Shown here one piece after another: positions 1 to 6,427 of a stretch of DNA of 10,535 nucleotides. A program made the position numbers and the translations under genes. This DNA comes from CALKKN01 sp050118555 (lineage in GTDB: Bacteria; Pseudomonadota; Gammaproteobacteria; Xanthomonadales; SZUA-36), in NCBI GenBank assembly GCA_050118555.1, contig JASFKQ010000128.1:1-10535 (forward strand), given 5' to 3'. Every line of letters starts with the position of its first letter. Position 1 is the first letter of the stretch. The notes under the pieces are model-generated. The model was not told the origin of the DNA, did not search any database, and saw only the letters and a list, made by a program, of their open reading frames with translations.

Positions 1-81
1 CGAGCCGGCGCGTTCGCTGGCGCCGACCACCGCGATCGATTCGGGTTGCAGCAGGGGTTTCAGGCGGTGTTCTTTCGACAT
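1..81 (-). CDS. CoA-binding protein, probable NDP-forming acyl-CoA synthetase (5' fragment)
   Basis: The gene starts with ATG at 81-79 and runs off the left edge, so only 27 codons are visible. They read MSKEHRLKPLLQPESIAVVG followed by ASERAGS. The segment LLQPESIAVVGAS is the typical start of the CoA-binding (Rossmann) domain of acetate--CoA ligase (ADP-forming)/NDP-forming acyl-CoA synthetases, where the GAS loop binds the nucleotide part of CoA. Such cytoplasmic enzymes interconvert an acyl-CoA plus ADP/Pi with the free acid plus ATP. A weak CAGG lies 8 nt before the ATG. The gene points the same way as the four-gene minus-strand set but is separated from it by 219 bp with a large inverted repeat, so it may have its own promoter. 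The match rests on the N-terminus alone; another CoA-binding-domain protein, such as an acetyltransferase fusion, is possible. Confidence 0.72.
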   Translation of the reverse strand, partial: MSKEHRLKPLLQPESIAVVGASERAGS

Positions 82-106
82 TATCTACGCCTGTCGAATG
101 TCCGGA

Positions 107-133
107 AGAATAAATGGGTCGGAAGCCTGTCAG
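107..133 (-). promoter_or_regulatory. weak candidate promoter for the CoA-binding protein gene
   Basis: Read on the minus strand, CTGACA (133-128) resembles a -35 box (5 of 6 to TTGACA), and TATTCT (112-107) resembles a -10 box (4 of 6). The spacer is only 15 nt, shorter than the usual 17. The -35 box overlaps the edge of the large inverted repeat and lies within the small palindrome GCCTGTCAGGC (125-135). Transcription from here would begin near position 100, about 20 nt before the ATG at 81. This is a guess from boxes only. Confidence 0.22.
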
Positions 134-240
134 GCGGAGGGCCGGGATCCCCTTCGCAGACATTCGAGCTGTCGGGAACAGTCGAATAGCGCACAGGGAT
201 GTCTTGAGCGTGTCTGCGAAGGGGATCCCGGCCCTCCGCC
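133..240. repeat. 108-bp element with perfect 30-bp terminal inverted repeats
   Basis: Positions 133-162 are the exact reverse complement of 211-240 (30 of 30 bases), separated by 48 bp. Each arm is GC-rich and contains its own palindrome GGGATCCC (144-151 and 222-229). The spacer holds a second hairpin: ATTCGA (162-167) pairs with TCGAAT (182-187), and CTGT (169-172) pairs with ACAG (178-181), with one bulged G. No obvious target-site duplication flanks the element and no T run follows the stem on either strand, so it is neither a clear insertion nor a classical intrinsic terminator. It lies between two minus-strand genes, after the stop of the GcvT-like gene, where it could end, process or protect the operon transcript. 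A REP/BIME-like or MITE-like interspersed repeat is equally possible; copy number in the genome would decide. Confidence 0.9.
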
Positions 241-260
241 GCCCAAGTCCAAACCTCGGC

Positions 261-275
261 ACCGGACATGCCGGT
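261..275 (-). other. small hairpin downstream of the GcvT-like gene
   Basis: ACCGG (261-265) and CCGGT (271-275) form a 5-bp inverted repeat around a 5-nt loop, about 25 nt beyond the stop codon of the GcvT-like gene on the minus strand. No T run follows it. It may act with the large inverted repeat as a 3' structure, but on its own it is too short to be called a terminator. Confidence 0.3.
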
Positions 276-300
276 ACAGGGACTCAAGCCCGCCTCCGGT

Positions 301-1506
301 TCAGAAATCCGCAGGGGGCGTCTGCCGGCGGCGCGGCGGATCCCAGAACACGTCCTTGACCACACGCGCCGGCGCCATCACCCGGTTCCACTTCAGCTCG
401 CGCTGATAGTAGATCTCCACCGACAGCTCCTCGCCGGTTTCGCCGTGCGGCATTTCGAGCGATGCGAGCGCGATGCTCGCCTTGGCCGAGGGTGACCACA
501 TCGCCGAGGTTACCGTGCCCGCGTACTTGTTGTTCTTCGTGAACACAAAGGAATCGCGCGCCGGCTTGTTGCCATCGATATCCAGCTTGACCAGGCGATA
601 ACGCGAGCCGTTCTTTTTTTCCTCGAGCAGGGCGGCGCGCCCATTGAAGATGCCCTTGTCGAAGCTGACCAGCCAACCCAGGCCCAGTTCGTAGGGGGAG
701 CGGGTATGGCCCGTCCGCACGGCCTGCATGGCGGGCAGGAAGTCCTGGCCGGCCAGGATGAAACCCGCCTCGATGCGGAGCATGTCGAGGGCCTCGCTGC
801 CCATGGCTCGGATACCGCGCAGCTTGCCGGCCTCGAACAACCGGTCCCACAGCGTTTCCGCGTGCTCCGGATCGATCCACAGCTCGTAGCCGAGGTCGCC
901 GGTGTAGCCCGTGCGCGAGACCATCAACCGCGTGCCCTCGAAGTCGAACCAGGTCATGCCGAACGGCGTCAGTTGTTCAATGCCCTGCAGCCCCATGTCC
1001 CTGAGCACCGCGCAACTGGTCGGGCCCTGCACGGCGAGCCCGGCGATATCGTGCGTCTCTTCCTCGACCTTGACGTCGAAGCCGAGCGCGTTGGTCAGGA
1101 ACCAGTCGATCTGGTGTTCCTGCGAGCAGATACGGTACACGCCTTCTTCCAGGTGGAAGATCGTGCCGTCGTCGATCACCTGTCCGAGCTCGTCGCACCA
1201 GACCGTATAACCGACCCGTCCGGGTTTGATCTTGCGCACGTCCCGGGTGACCAGCCGCTGCATGTATGGCAGGGCGTCGGGCCCGCTGATCCGGTGCTTG
1301 ATCATCGGCGTGATGTCGAATACGCCACAGGCGTTGCGGCCGGCAAAATACTCGTGGTCCGCGTCCCAGTAGGCCGGTACGGAGAGGTAGTCGCTCCAGC
1401 GGCTCCACTCGCGCATGCGGTTGTGTTCCTTCTGCCGCGAGTGGAAGGGCCCGGGGTAGACCGTGTCCTTGTAATGGTCACGTCGCTTCGTATCTGGTCT
1501 GATCAT
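301..1506 (-). CDS. GcvT-like folate-dependent aminomethyltransferase / demethylase
   Basis: A 401-residue cytoplasmic protein of the GcvT/DmdA/YgfZ fold. Family members move a one-carbon unit from an amine or sulfonium donor to tetrahydrofolate. Visible motifs are GVFDIT (61-66), an acidic IDDGTIF segment (111-117) where GcvT proteins carry the catalytic Asp, SRTGYTGDLGYELW (197-210) matching the family's RTGYTGE-type folate-site motif, RIEAG (244-248), and a C-terminal GCV_T_C barrel (about 285-385). A longer frame begins at 1566, but it overlaps the upstream gene. ATG at 1506 lies 19 bp after that gene's stop and is preceded by GGAAAACGAAG. The N-terminus is about 30-40 residues longer than glycine-cleavage GcvT. 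No glycine-cleavage partners (GcvH, GcvP) are present, so demethylation of an N-methylated or sulfonium catabolite is more likely than glycine cleavage. The actual donor is unknown. It is the last gene of the minus-strand set. Confidence 0.88.
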   Translation of the reverse strand: MIRPDTKRRDHYKDTVYPGPFHSRQKEHNRMREWSRWSDYLSVPAYWDADHEYFAGRNACGVFDITPMIKHRISGPDALPYMQRLVTRDVRKIKPGRVGYTVWCDELGQVIDDGTIFHLEEGVYRICSQEHQIDWFLTNALGFDVKVEEETHDIAGLAVQGPTSCAVLRDMGLQGIEQLTPFGMTWFDFEGTRLMVSRTGYTGDLGYELWIDPEHAETLWDRLFEAGKLRGIRAMGSEALDMLRIEAGFILAGQDFLPAMQAVRTGHTRSPYELGLGWLVSFDKGIFNGRAALLEEKKNGSRYRLVKLDIDGNKPARDSFVFTKNNKYAGTVTSAMWSPSAKASIALASLEMPHGETGEELSVEIYYQRELKWNRVMAPARVVKDVFWDPPRRRQTPPADF

Positions 1507-1525
1507 CTTCGTTTTCCGCTGCTGG

Positions 1526-3082
1526 TTATTGCGCCAGGACCGCCGCCGCGGCGTTGCGGCCGGCACAACCCATGACGCCGCCGCCCGGGTGCGCGCCCGC
1601 GCCGCAGAAGTAAAGGCCCTCGACCGGTGTCCGGTATCGCGCCGATTTCGGTGCGGGACGCATCATCAGGAACTGGTCCAGCGAGAGTTCGCCGTGGTGC
1701 CAGTGACCGCCGCTGATCCGGTATTCCCGCTCGATGTCCTCGGGCGTCAGCAACTCCGAGCCGACGATTTTCCCGCGGATGTCCGGTGCGTAGGTCTCCA
1801 GCGTGCGCAGCACCGTCTCCATGAACGCCGCCTTACCTTCGCTCCAGCCTGAGCCGAGCTCGCGCGGCGCATACTGCACGACCGCGGACAGCACGTGGCA
1901 GCCCTCCGGCGCCAGCCCCGGGTCGCGGACTGTCGGCAGCACGATTTCGGCCACCGGGTGGCTGGAAAACTTCTTGTATTTGCTGTGGTTGAACGCCCGT
2001 TCGACGTATTCCATATCCGGCGCGATGACCAGACGTTCGCCCAGTTGCTTGGGCGCCAGGCCGGGAAATTCGGGCAGGCCGTCGAGCGCCAGGTGCAATT
2101 TCGCGGCATTGCCGCGGGAACGGAAGTGCACGATCCGTTGGGCGAAAGCGGCTTCCACGTTCCGCGCGCCCAGCAGTTTCATGATGGTGGTCTTCGGGTC
2201 GGCGTTCGACAGGACGGTATCGGCCGCGACTTCCTCGCCGCCGGCGAGCCGAACGCCCGATACGCGCCCGCCGTCCAGCAGGATCTGCTCGACCGCGCAG
2301 CCGGTGCGAATCTCGGCGCCTGCCTGTCGGGCCGCGGCGGCCAATGCATCGGCGACCGCAGCCATGCCCCCCCTGGGCAGCGACAGCGTGCCGGACGGGC
2401 CGTCGGTGTTCCCGCTCATCCGGTGCAGTGCGGTGAATACGGTGTTGTTCGAACGGGGCCCGGAGTGCGCTCCGAGCACCGCGTCCAGGCTCAGCGCGCC
2501 TTTCAGAAGCGGGTTCTCGAGGTTTTCCTGCAGTATGTCGTAGATGTTGATGCCGGCGATGCGCAGGAACTCGCGCATGTCGTCCCGGCCCATCATGCGG
2601 ATTTTCAGGGCCAGTTTGCCCAGCGCGACAAGGTCACCGCGCTCCTGCCGGATGCGCGGCGGCGTCTGTCCGTGCAGCCAGCCGATCAGGCCGGCGAATT
2701 TCGACATGAAGCGGCGGTACTCGCGGTATCCCGTATGGTCCGTTGCGGAGAGTCCGTCCCCTGCCACGGCTTCCGCGCCGATGGTCAGGTGTTTGCCGTC
2801 CTCGCCCAGCGCCACGGTGTTCAGGCCGGTGGCGGCCATGGACAGGCCATGCGAGGAAAGCGACAGTTCGGCGGCGATGTCCTTGTCCAGCAGGTACAGC
2901 AGGTGCGCCAGGGAAGCCTTGAAGCCGGGCGCGAACTCGCGCATGGCAGTGGCCCCGCCAAGCTGGTCCGCGGCTTCCAGCACCGTGACCTTGCGGCCCG
3001 CTTTCGCAAGGTAGGCCGCACTCACCAGGCCGTTGTGGCCGCCGCCGATTACGATCGTAGCCCCGGATTGCATCTCAGCCAT
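1526..3082 (-). CDS. FAD-dependent oxidoreductase, PYROXD2/phytoene-desaturase-like (copy B)
   Basis: A 518-residue flavoprotein. The N-terminal FAD-binding Rossmann motif is GGGHNG (13-18), with E36 at the end of the second strand placed to bind the FAD ribose. GGAT follows at about 42-45. The C-terminus carries the family signature CGAGAHPGGGVMGCAGRNAA, which closes over the flavin. The overall pattern matches the PYROXD2/CrtI-like amine-oxidoreductase superfamily; the substrate is unknown. No signal peptide or membrane helix is seen, so it is probably cytoplasmic. The start at 3082 is preceded by GAGG with 9-nt spacing; an alternative Met lies three codons in. It is 161 bp downstream of the related copy A and 19 bp upstream of the GcvT-like gene. 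It probably oxidises a C-N or C-C bond in the same pathway as its neighbours, which is inference from context. Confidence 0.88.
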   Translation of the reverse strand: MAEMQSGATIVIGGGHNGLVSAAYLAKAGRKVTVLEAADQLGGATAMREFAPGFKASLAHLLYLLDKDIAAELSLSSHGLSMAATGLNTVALGEDGKHLTIGAEAVAGDGLSATDHTGYREYRRFMSKFAGLIGWLHGQTPPRIRQERGDLVALGKLALKIRMMGRDDMREFLRIAGINIYDILQENLENPLLKGALSLDAVLGAHSGPRSNNTVFTALHRMSGNTDGPSGTLSLPRGGMAAVADALAAAARQAGAEIRTGCAVEQILLDGGRVSGVRLAGGEEVAADTVLSNADPKTTIMKLLGARNVEAAFAQRIVHFRSRGNAAKLHLALDGLPEFPGLAPKQLGERLVIAPDMEYVERAFNHSKYKKFSSHPVAEIVLPTVRDPGLAPEGCHVLSAVVQYAPRELGSGWSEGKAAFMETVLRTLETYAPDIRGKIVGSELLTPEDIEREYRISGGHWHHGELSLDQFLMMRPAPKSARYRTPVEGLYFCGAGAHPGGGVMGCAGRNAAAAVLAQ

Positions 3083-3243
3083 GTCTGTACGCCTCGCTGC
3101 CTGCGGATTTTTCGAACCAATGGTGCAAGTTCGACGAAAGTGTATTGGGAATACTCCGAGGAGAATTTGTGCCGTTGGGCGGAAAATCAGCGACAGCCCG
3201 AGGGGTGAAACCAGGTGTGCTGACGTGGTTGAGATGCAATCTC
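3083..3243 (-). other. 161-bp gap between the two FAD oxidoreductase genes with several short inverted repeats
   Basis: This is the largest gap inside the minus-strand set. It holds three short perfect inverted repeats: TCGAAC (3112-3117) with GTTCGA (3129-3134); GTATT-GGG-AATAC (3142-3154); and GAGAT-GCA-ATCTC (3231-3243), which directly abuts the stop codon of copy A. None is followed by a T run. I see no convincing -35/-10 pair and no ORF. The gap could carry an internal promoter with an operator or a processing site, so the four genes may not form a single transcript. Confidence 0.4.
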
Positions 3244-4863
3244 CTAGTCATCGAGCCAGCCCTCCGGAACGGTATTCGGTTTCTTGAGGTCCGCCAAAAT
3301 TTCCCGGGCGGCATTGGCGCCCGGGGCCGCCATCACACCGCCTCCTGGGTGCGTGGACGAGCCGCACATCCAGAGGCCTTTGACGGGCCCGCGATACTGG
3401 TGGTAGCCGGGGATCGGGCGGTTGAACAGCAGCTGGTCCATGGTCAGCTCGCCCTGGAAGATGTTGCCCTCGGTCAGGCCCACCTCGTCTTCCAGTTCTC
3501 GGGGCGTGCGGACTTCCATGTGCAGGATCAGGTCCTTGAAGCCGGGTGCGTACTCGTCGATCTGGTTCACCACGGTCTGGGCGAACTGGTCGCGCTGTTC
3601 GTCGGTCCAGTCCTTGCCGTTTACCTTGGGCGGCACGTACTGCACGAACACCGACATGAAATGCTTGCCGGGTGGGGTCATGGTGGGGTCGGTCAACGAC
3701 GGGATCAGCATGTCGATGTACGGATCCTGCGACCAGATGCCGTTCTTCCAGTCGTCGTAGGCCCGCTCCAGCCGCTCCATCGAGTCGATCAGGTGCATGT
3801 CGGTGTGCATCAGTTCGGGGTTGCCGCGCAGTGCCGGAAAGTCGGGCTTGCCATCCAGCGCGATGTTCAGCTTGCCCGAAGAACCGCGGATCTTGAAGTT
3901 CCGGACCCTCTTGAGGAATCCCGGATCCAGGTCTTTTTCGTCCATGCATTCGAGGAAGGTGCGCGGGAACGTCATGTTGGAGACCACCACGTCGGCGTAG
4001 TATTCGTTGCCGTTCTCGAGCGCGACACCGGCCGCCCGGCCGTTCTTCACAATGATCTGGTCCACGCCCGAGCCGGCCGCCGTCTCGCCACCGTGATCGG
4101 TGAAACAGTCGTGCATGGCACGGGTGATCGCGCCCATGCCGCCGCGCGCGAAACCCCAGGCCCCGGCATTGCCGTCCACCTCGCCCATGGCGTGGTGCAG
4201 CAGGACATAGGCGGTGCCCGGAGACATCACGCCGAGCGCCGAACCGATGATGCCGCTGCCGGCGTGCGCCGCTTTCAGGAGCGGACTCTCGAAATACTCG
4301 TCGAGGAAGTCCGAGATGCTCATGGTATAAAAGCGCAGGGTGTCGTACAGCACGTCTTCCCCGAGCTTCATGGCCTCCTTGTACATGTACAGCATCTCGA
4401 ACAGGTCGCGAGGCTTGAACGAGGTCGGGTCCGGCGCGGTGCGCAGCAGGAACTTACGGATGAAGCGGCACTGCCGCATGATGTCCCGGTTGAACCGTAC
4501 ATCGGCGTCCGCGTCCCGCGGGCTGTGGCGCGCCACTTCCCGCCGGCTCAGGTCGTGGTCGACGTAGGTGGCGACGATGTCACCGGTCTGGCTGATCGTC
4601 ACGCTGCCGCCGTAGGGTATGACCTGCAGCCCGTACCTGGCGAGGTCGAGGCTCCGGTACACTTCCGGTCGCAGCAGGCTGCACACGTACGAACAGTTCG
4701 AGTATTTCCAGTCCTTGTATATGGGCAGGCTGACCGCGGCGCCGCCGATGTATTCGTTCTTTTCGACCAACAGCACGTTCAGGCCCGCCTTTGCGAGATA
4801 GGCGGCGTTGGTGATGCCGTTGTGTCCGGCCCCAATGACGATCGCGTCGTAGTTCTTGCTCAC
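3244..4863 (-). CDS. FAD-dependent oxidoreductase, PYROXD2/phytoene-desaturase-like (copy A)
   Basis: A 539-residue flavoprotein of the same family as copy B. GAGHNG (11-16) is the dinucleotide-binding loop, E34 is the ribose-binding acid, and GGAA follows at about 40-43. The segment CSLLRPEVYRSLDLARYGLQ matches the equivalent region of PYROXD2 proteins. The C-terminal signature is CGSSTHPGGGVMAAPGANAA, with a hydrophilic tail ending WLDD. The start codon is GTG (4863-4861), preceded by a good GGAG with 8-nt spacing. It lies 31 bp after the aminotransferase stop, so the two are probably co-transcribed. No signal peptide is seen. The two copies are clearly divergent by eye, so they probably act on different substrates or as two subunits rather than as a recent duplication. 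The reaction is inferred as amine or C-C dehydrogenation. Confidence 0.88.
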   Translation of the reverse strand: MSKNYDAIVIGAGHNGITNAAYLAKAGLNVLLVEKNEYIGGAAVSLPIYKDWKYSNCSYVCSLLRPEVYRSLDLARYGLQVIPYGGSVTISQTGDIVATYVDHDLSRREVARHSPRDADADVRFNRDIMRQCRFIRKFLLRTAPDPTSFKPRDLFEMLYMYKEAMKLGEDVLYDTLRFYTMSISDFLDEYFESPLLKAAHAGSGIIGSALGVMSPGTAYVLLHHAMGEVDGNAGAWGFARGGMGAITRAMHDCFTDHGGETAAGSGVDQIIVKNGRAAGVALENGNEYYADVVVSNMTFPRTFLECMDEKDLDPGFLKRVRNFKIRGSSGKLNIALDGKPDFPALRGNPELMHTDMHLIDSMERLERAYDDWKNGIWSQDPYIDMLIPSLTDPTMTPPGKHFMSVFVQYVPPKVNGKDWTDEQRDQFAQTVVNQIDEYAPGFKDLILHMEVRTPRELEDEVGLTEGNIFQGELTMDQLLFNRPIPGYHQYRGPVKGLWMCGSSTHPGGGVMAAPGANAAREILADLKKPNTVPEGWLDD

Positions 4864-4894
4864 GGTTCAGGCTCCGTTGCGGTGCGGTGCGGTA

Positions 4895-6241
4895 TCAGCC
4901 GGCGGCGAGGTGCTGCCCCTGTCCGCGGTATTCCAGTTTTTCCATCGTGGTATCGATCGCCTTCTCGAAGGCGTCGAGGGTCTTCGTGAGACTGTCGTCC
5001 TTCGCATGCGCCTCGCAGATGAACCAGGGTTCACGCGAATCCGGTTCGCACAGCACGCCGAGTTCGTGCAGTTCGGGCGCCATTGTGTCGTAGAAGGTGT
5101 AGTCGCTGTCGAGCCAGTCGCGGTAGTTCTGCGGCGCCGTTTCGTTGAAGAACAGCCCGCCCATCGCCGGGTGGCCGACGAACGAGTGCGGGATATCCCG
5201 AGCGTCGAGAATCCGGCTCATGCCATTCTGGAGGTCGGCGCCGTATTTCTCGACGGTCTCCAGAGCATCGGTTTCATCGAGGATCTCCAGCGTCTTGTCC
5301 GCCGCCGCCAGAGCCACGGAGTGGCAGGTGTAGGTACCGCCGTGGATAACGCCGTCGCCGATCTGGCGCATGATGTCCTCGCGACCGGCCACGACGGAAA
5401 TGGGATAACCGTTGCCCACCGCCTTGGCGAAGGTGCAGAGGTCCGCCTTGATTCCCATCAGTTCCTGCACGCCTCCGCGCGCCACGCGGAACCCTGTCTT
5501 GACCTCGTCGACGATCATGATGACATCGTATTTCTCGCACAACTCGCGTGCGGCATGCACGTATTCGCGCGAGGCCGTGATCGAGCAGCAATTGCCCATC
5601 ATGGGTTCGATCAGGAACGCGCCGATGTTCTTGTGGTGTTTTTTCAGCAGGTCCTCGAGGTAGTTGGCGTCATTCAGCGGCGCGAAATAGGCGAGCTTCT
5701 TCATCATCACCGGCACGCCCTCGCTGTCGGCCTCCACCGGCGGATCGCCCATCGAAGGATCCCAGTCCTCGATTTCGACGTACCAGAGCACCGCGTCGAA
5801 CACGCCGTGGTAACCGCCTTCGACGATGATATGCGAGTCCTTGCCCGTGTAGGCCTTGGCCAGTCGCAGCGCGGCCATCACCGCCTCGGTGCCCGAGTTG
5901 GAAAACCGGACCAGTTCGGCCGCCGGGACCATCTTCGAGATTCGCCTGGCCACGTCGTACTCGCGCTCCGTGGAAAGCGCAAATACGCCGCCCACGTCCA
6001 TGCCGTTGCGGGCGGCCTCGTCGACACGCGGGTCGGCGTAGCCGAGGATGCTCGGACCGTAGCCCAGCCGGTAGTCGACGTACTCGTTGTCGTCAATGTC
6101 CCAGATGCGGCCGCCACGGCCGCGCTTGGCATAGATGGTTTTCTCGGCGCCCCAGTATCGGAAATTCGACGAGACGCCCAGCGGAAGCTTTGTAAGGGCC
6201 TTGAGGTGATGTTGATTGGAACGTGTCAGGGAGCGGCGCAT
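4895..6241 (-). CDS. class III PLP aminotransferase, glutamate-1-semialdehyde-2,1-aminomutase-like
   Basis: A 448-residue fold-type I PLP enzyme. SNSGTEA (114-120) is the phosphate-binding loop, EGGYHG (141-146) contains the aromatic residue that stacks on the cofactor ring, D245 in VDEV binds the pyridine nitrogen, and K273 in FAKAVGNGYP is the Schiff-base lysine. The 248-252 region reads KTGFR, where HemL has MTGFR. HemL (heme synthesis) is unlikely: the gene sits among catabolic flavoproteins and a transporter, and this subgroup includes many omega-amine and amino-acid transaminases or mutases. It probably transaminates the imported amine or a derived omega-amino acid. ATG at 6241 is preceded by TGAGG at a short 4-nt spacing. 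It is the first gene of the minus-strand set and is divergent from the TetR gene. Confidence 0.9.
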   Translation of the reverse strand: MRRSLTRSNQHHLKALTKLPLGVSSNFRYWGAEKTIYAKRGRGGRIWDIDDNEYVDYRLGYGPSILGYADPRVDEAARNGMDVGGVFALSTEREYDVARRISKMVPAAELVRFSNSGTEAVMAALRLAKAYTGKDSHIIVEGGYHGVFDAVLWYVEIEDWDPSMGDPPVEADSEGVPVMMKKLAYFAPLNDANYLEDLLKKHHKNIGAFLIEPMMGNCCSITASREYVHAARELCEKYDVIMIVDEVKTGFRVARGGVQELMGIKADLCTFAKAVGNGYPISVVAGREDIMRQIGDGVIHGGTYTCHSVALAAADKTLEILDETDALETVEKYGADLQNGMSRILDARDIPHSFVGHPAMGGLFFNETAPQNYRDWLDSDYTFYDTMAPELHELGVLCEPDSREPWFICEAHAKDDSLTKTLDAFEKAIDTTMEKLEYRGQGQHLAAG

Positions 6242-6306
6242 AGAGCCTCAGTCGTTGTTGTTTGCCTGCATAGATTGGCACAACCATGCCGTCCTTGTCC
6301 ACACCA

Positions 6307-6328
6307 AATGAATGATTGTTCATTCATT
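6307..6328. promoter_or_regulatory. 9-4-9 palindromic operator, probably for the TetR/BetI-like regulator
   Basis: AATGAATGA (6307-6315) and TCATTCATT (6320-6328) are perfect inverted repeats around TTGT. The 22-bp AT-rich palindrome in GC-rich DNA has the size and symmetry of a TetR-family operator. It lies between the aminotransferase and the regulator gene and overlaps the first bases of the -35 box (6327-6332) of the rightward promoter. It is also about 66 bp upstream of the aminotransferase ATG. Binding could therefore repress both directions. That this regulator binds it is inference. Confidence 0.75.
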
Positions 6329-6355
6329 GCAAAGCCCTGATCAGTCGCTTATATT
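6327..6355 (+). promoter_or_regulatory. sigma70-like promoter for the TetR-family gene
   Basis: TTGCAA (6327-6332, 4 of 6 to the -35 consensus) and TATATT (6350-6355, 5 of 6 to the -10 consensus) are separated by exactly 17 nt. Transcription would begin near 6362, about 66 nt before the ATG at 6428. The -35 box overlaps the palindrome 6307-6328, which fits autorepression. No equally clear box pair was found for the leftward aminotransferase gene. Confidence 0.6.
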
Positions 6356-6365
6356 GAGAGAAGCG

Positions 6366-6396
6366 CCCGGTGGAGGGCTCGGCTCCACCGGGTTTT
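6366..6396 (+). terminator. terminator-shaped hairpin in the leader of the TetR-family gene
   Basis: CCCGGTGGAG (6366-6375) and CTCCACCGGG (6383-6392) form a perfect 10-bp GC-rich stem with a 7-nt loop, followed by TTTT (6393-6396). This is the shape of an intrinsic terminator reading rightward. No plus-strand gene ends upstream, so it cannot be an ordinary gene-end terminator. It lies about 4 nt after the predicted transcription start and about 31 nt before the ATG. It could attenuate transcription, cap the mRNA 5' end against decay, or block stray antisense transcripts. The T run is short, so termination may be partial. Confidence 0.6.
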
Positions 6397-6427
6397 CGCC
6401 AACAGGAATCCGGGTGCCGGAGAAGTG

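Noticed and set aside
94..187. Extra short matches between TCGAATGTC (94-102) and GACATTCGA (159-167)
   Set aside because: Nine bases only, competing with the much stronger 30-bp stem; not enough for a separate call.
1507..1566. Longer start for the GcvT-like protein at 1566
   Set aside because: It would overlap the end of the upstream oxidoreductase by about 40 bp and add an Arg-rich tail with no family likeness. ATG 1506 fits the gap.
1895..3208. A 437-codon plus-strand open frame antisense to copy B of the FAD oxidoreductases
   Set aside because: Shadow of the real gene, with low-complexity composition and no motif.
3145..4989. A 614-codon open frame on the plus strand, antisense to copy A of the FAD oxidoreductases
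   Set aside because: High GC leaves the antisense frame free of stops. It has no recognisable domain, and the minus-strand frame carries complete FAD motifs and a good ribosome binding site.
4895..6241. Calling the aminotransferase hemL (heme synthesis)
   Set aside because: The motifs are general to class III enzymes and the context is catabolic, so the specific symbol is not justified.
4856..6340. A 494-codon plus-strand open frame antisense to the aminotransferase
   Set aside because: Its residues are biased (rich in His, Arg, Val) and match no family I know. The opposite strand encodes a full PLP enzyme.
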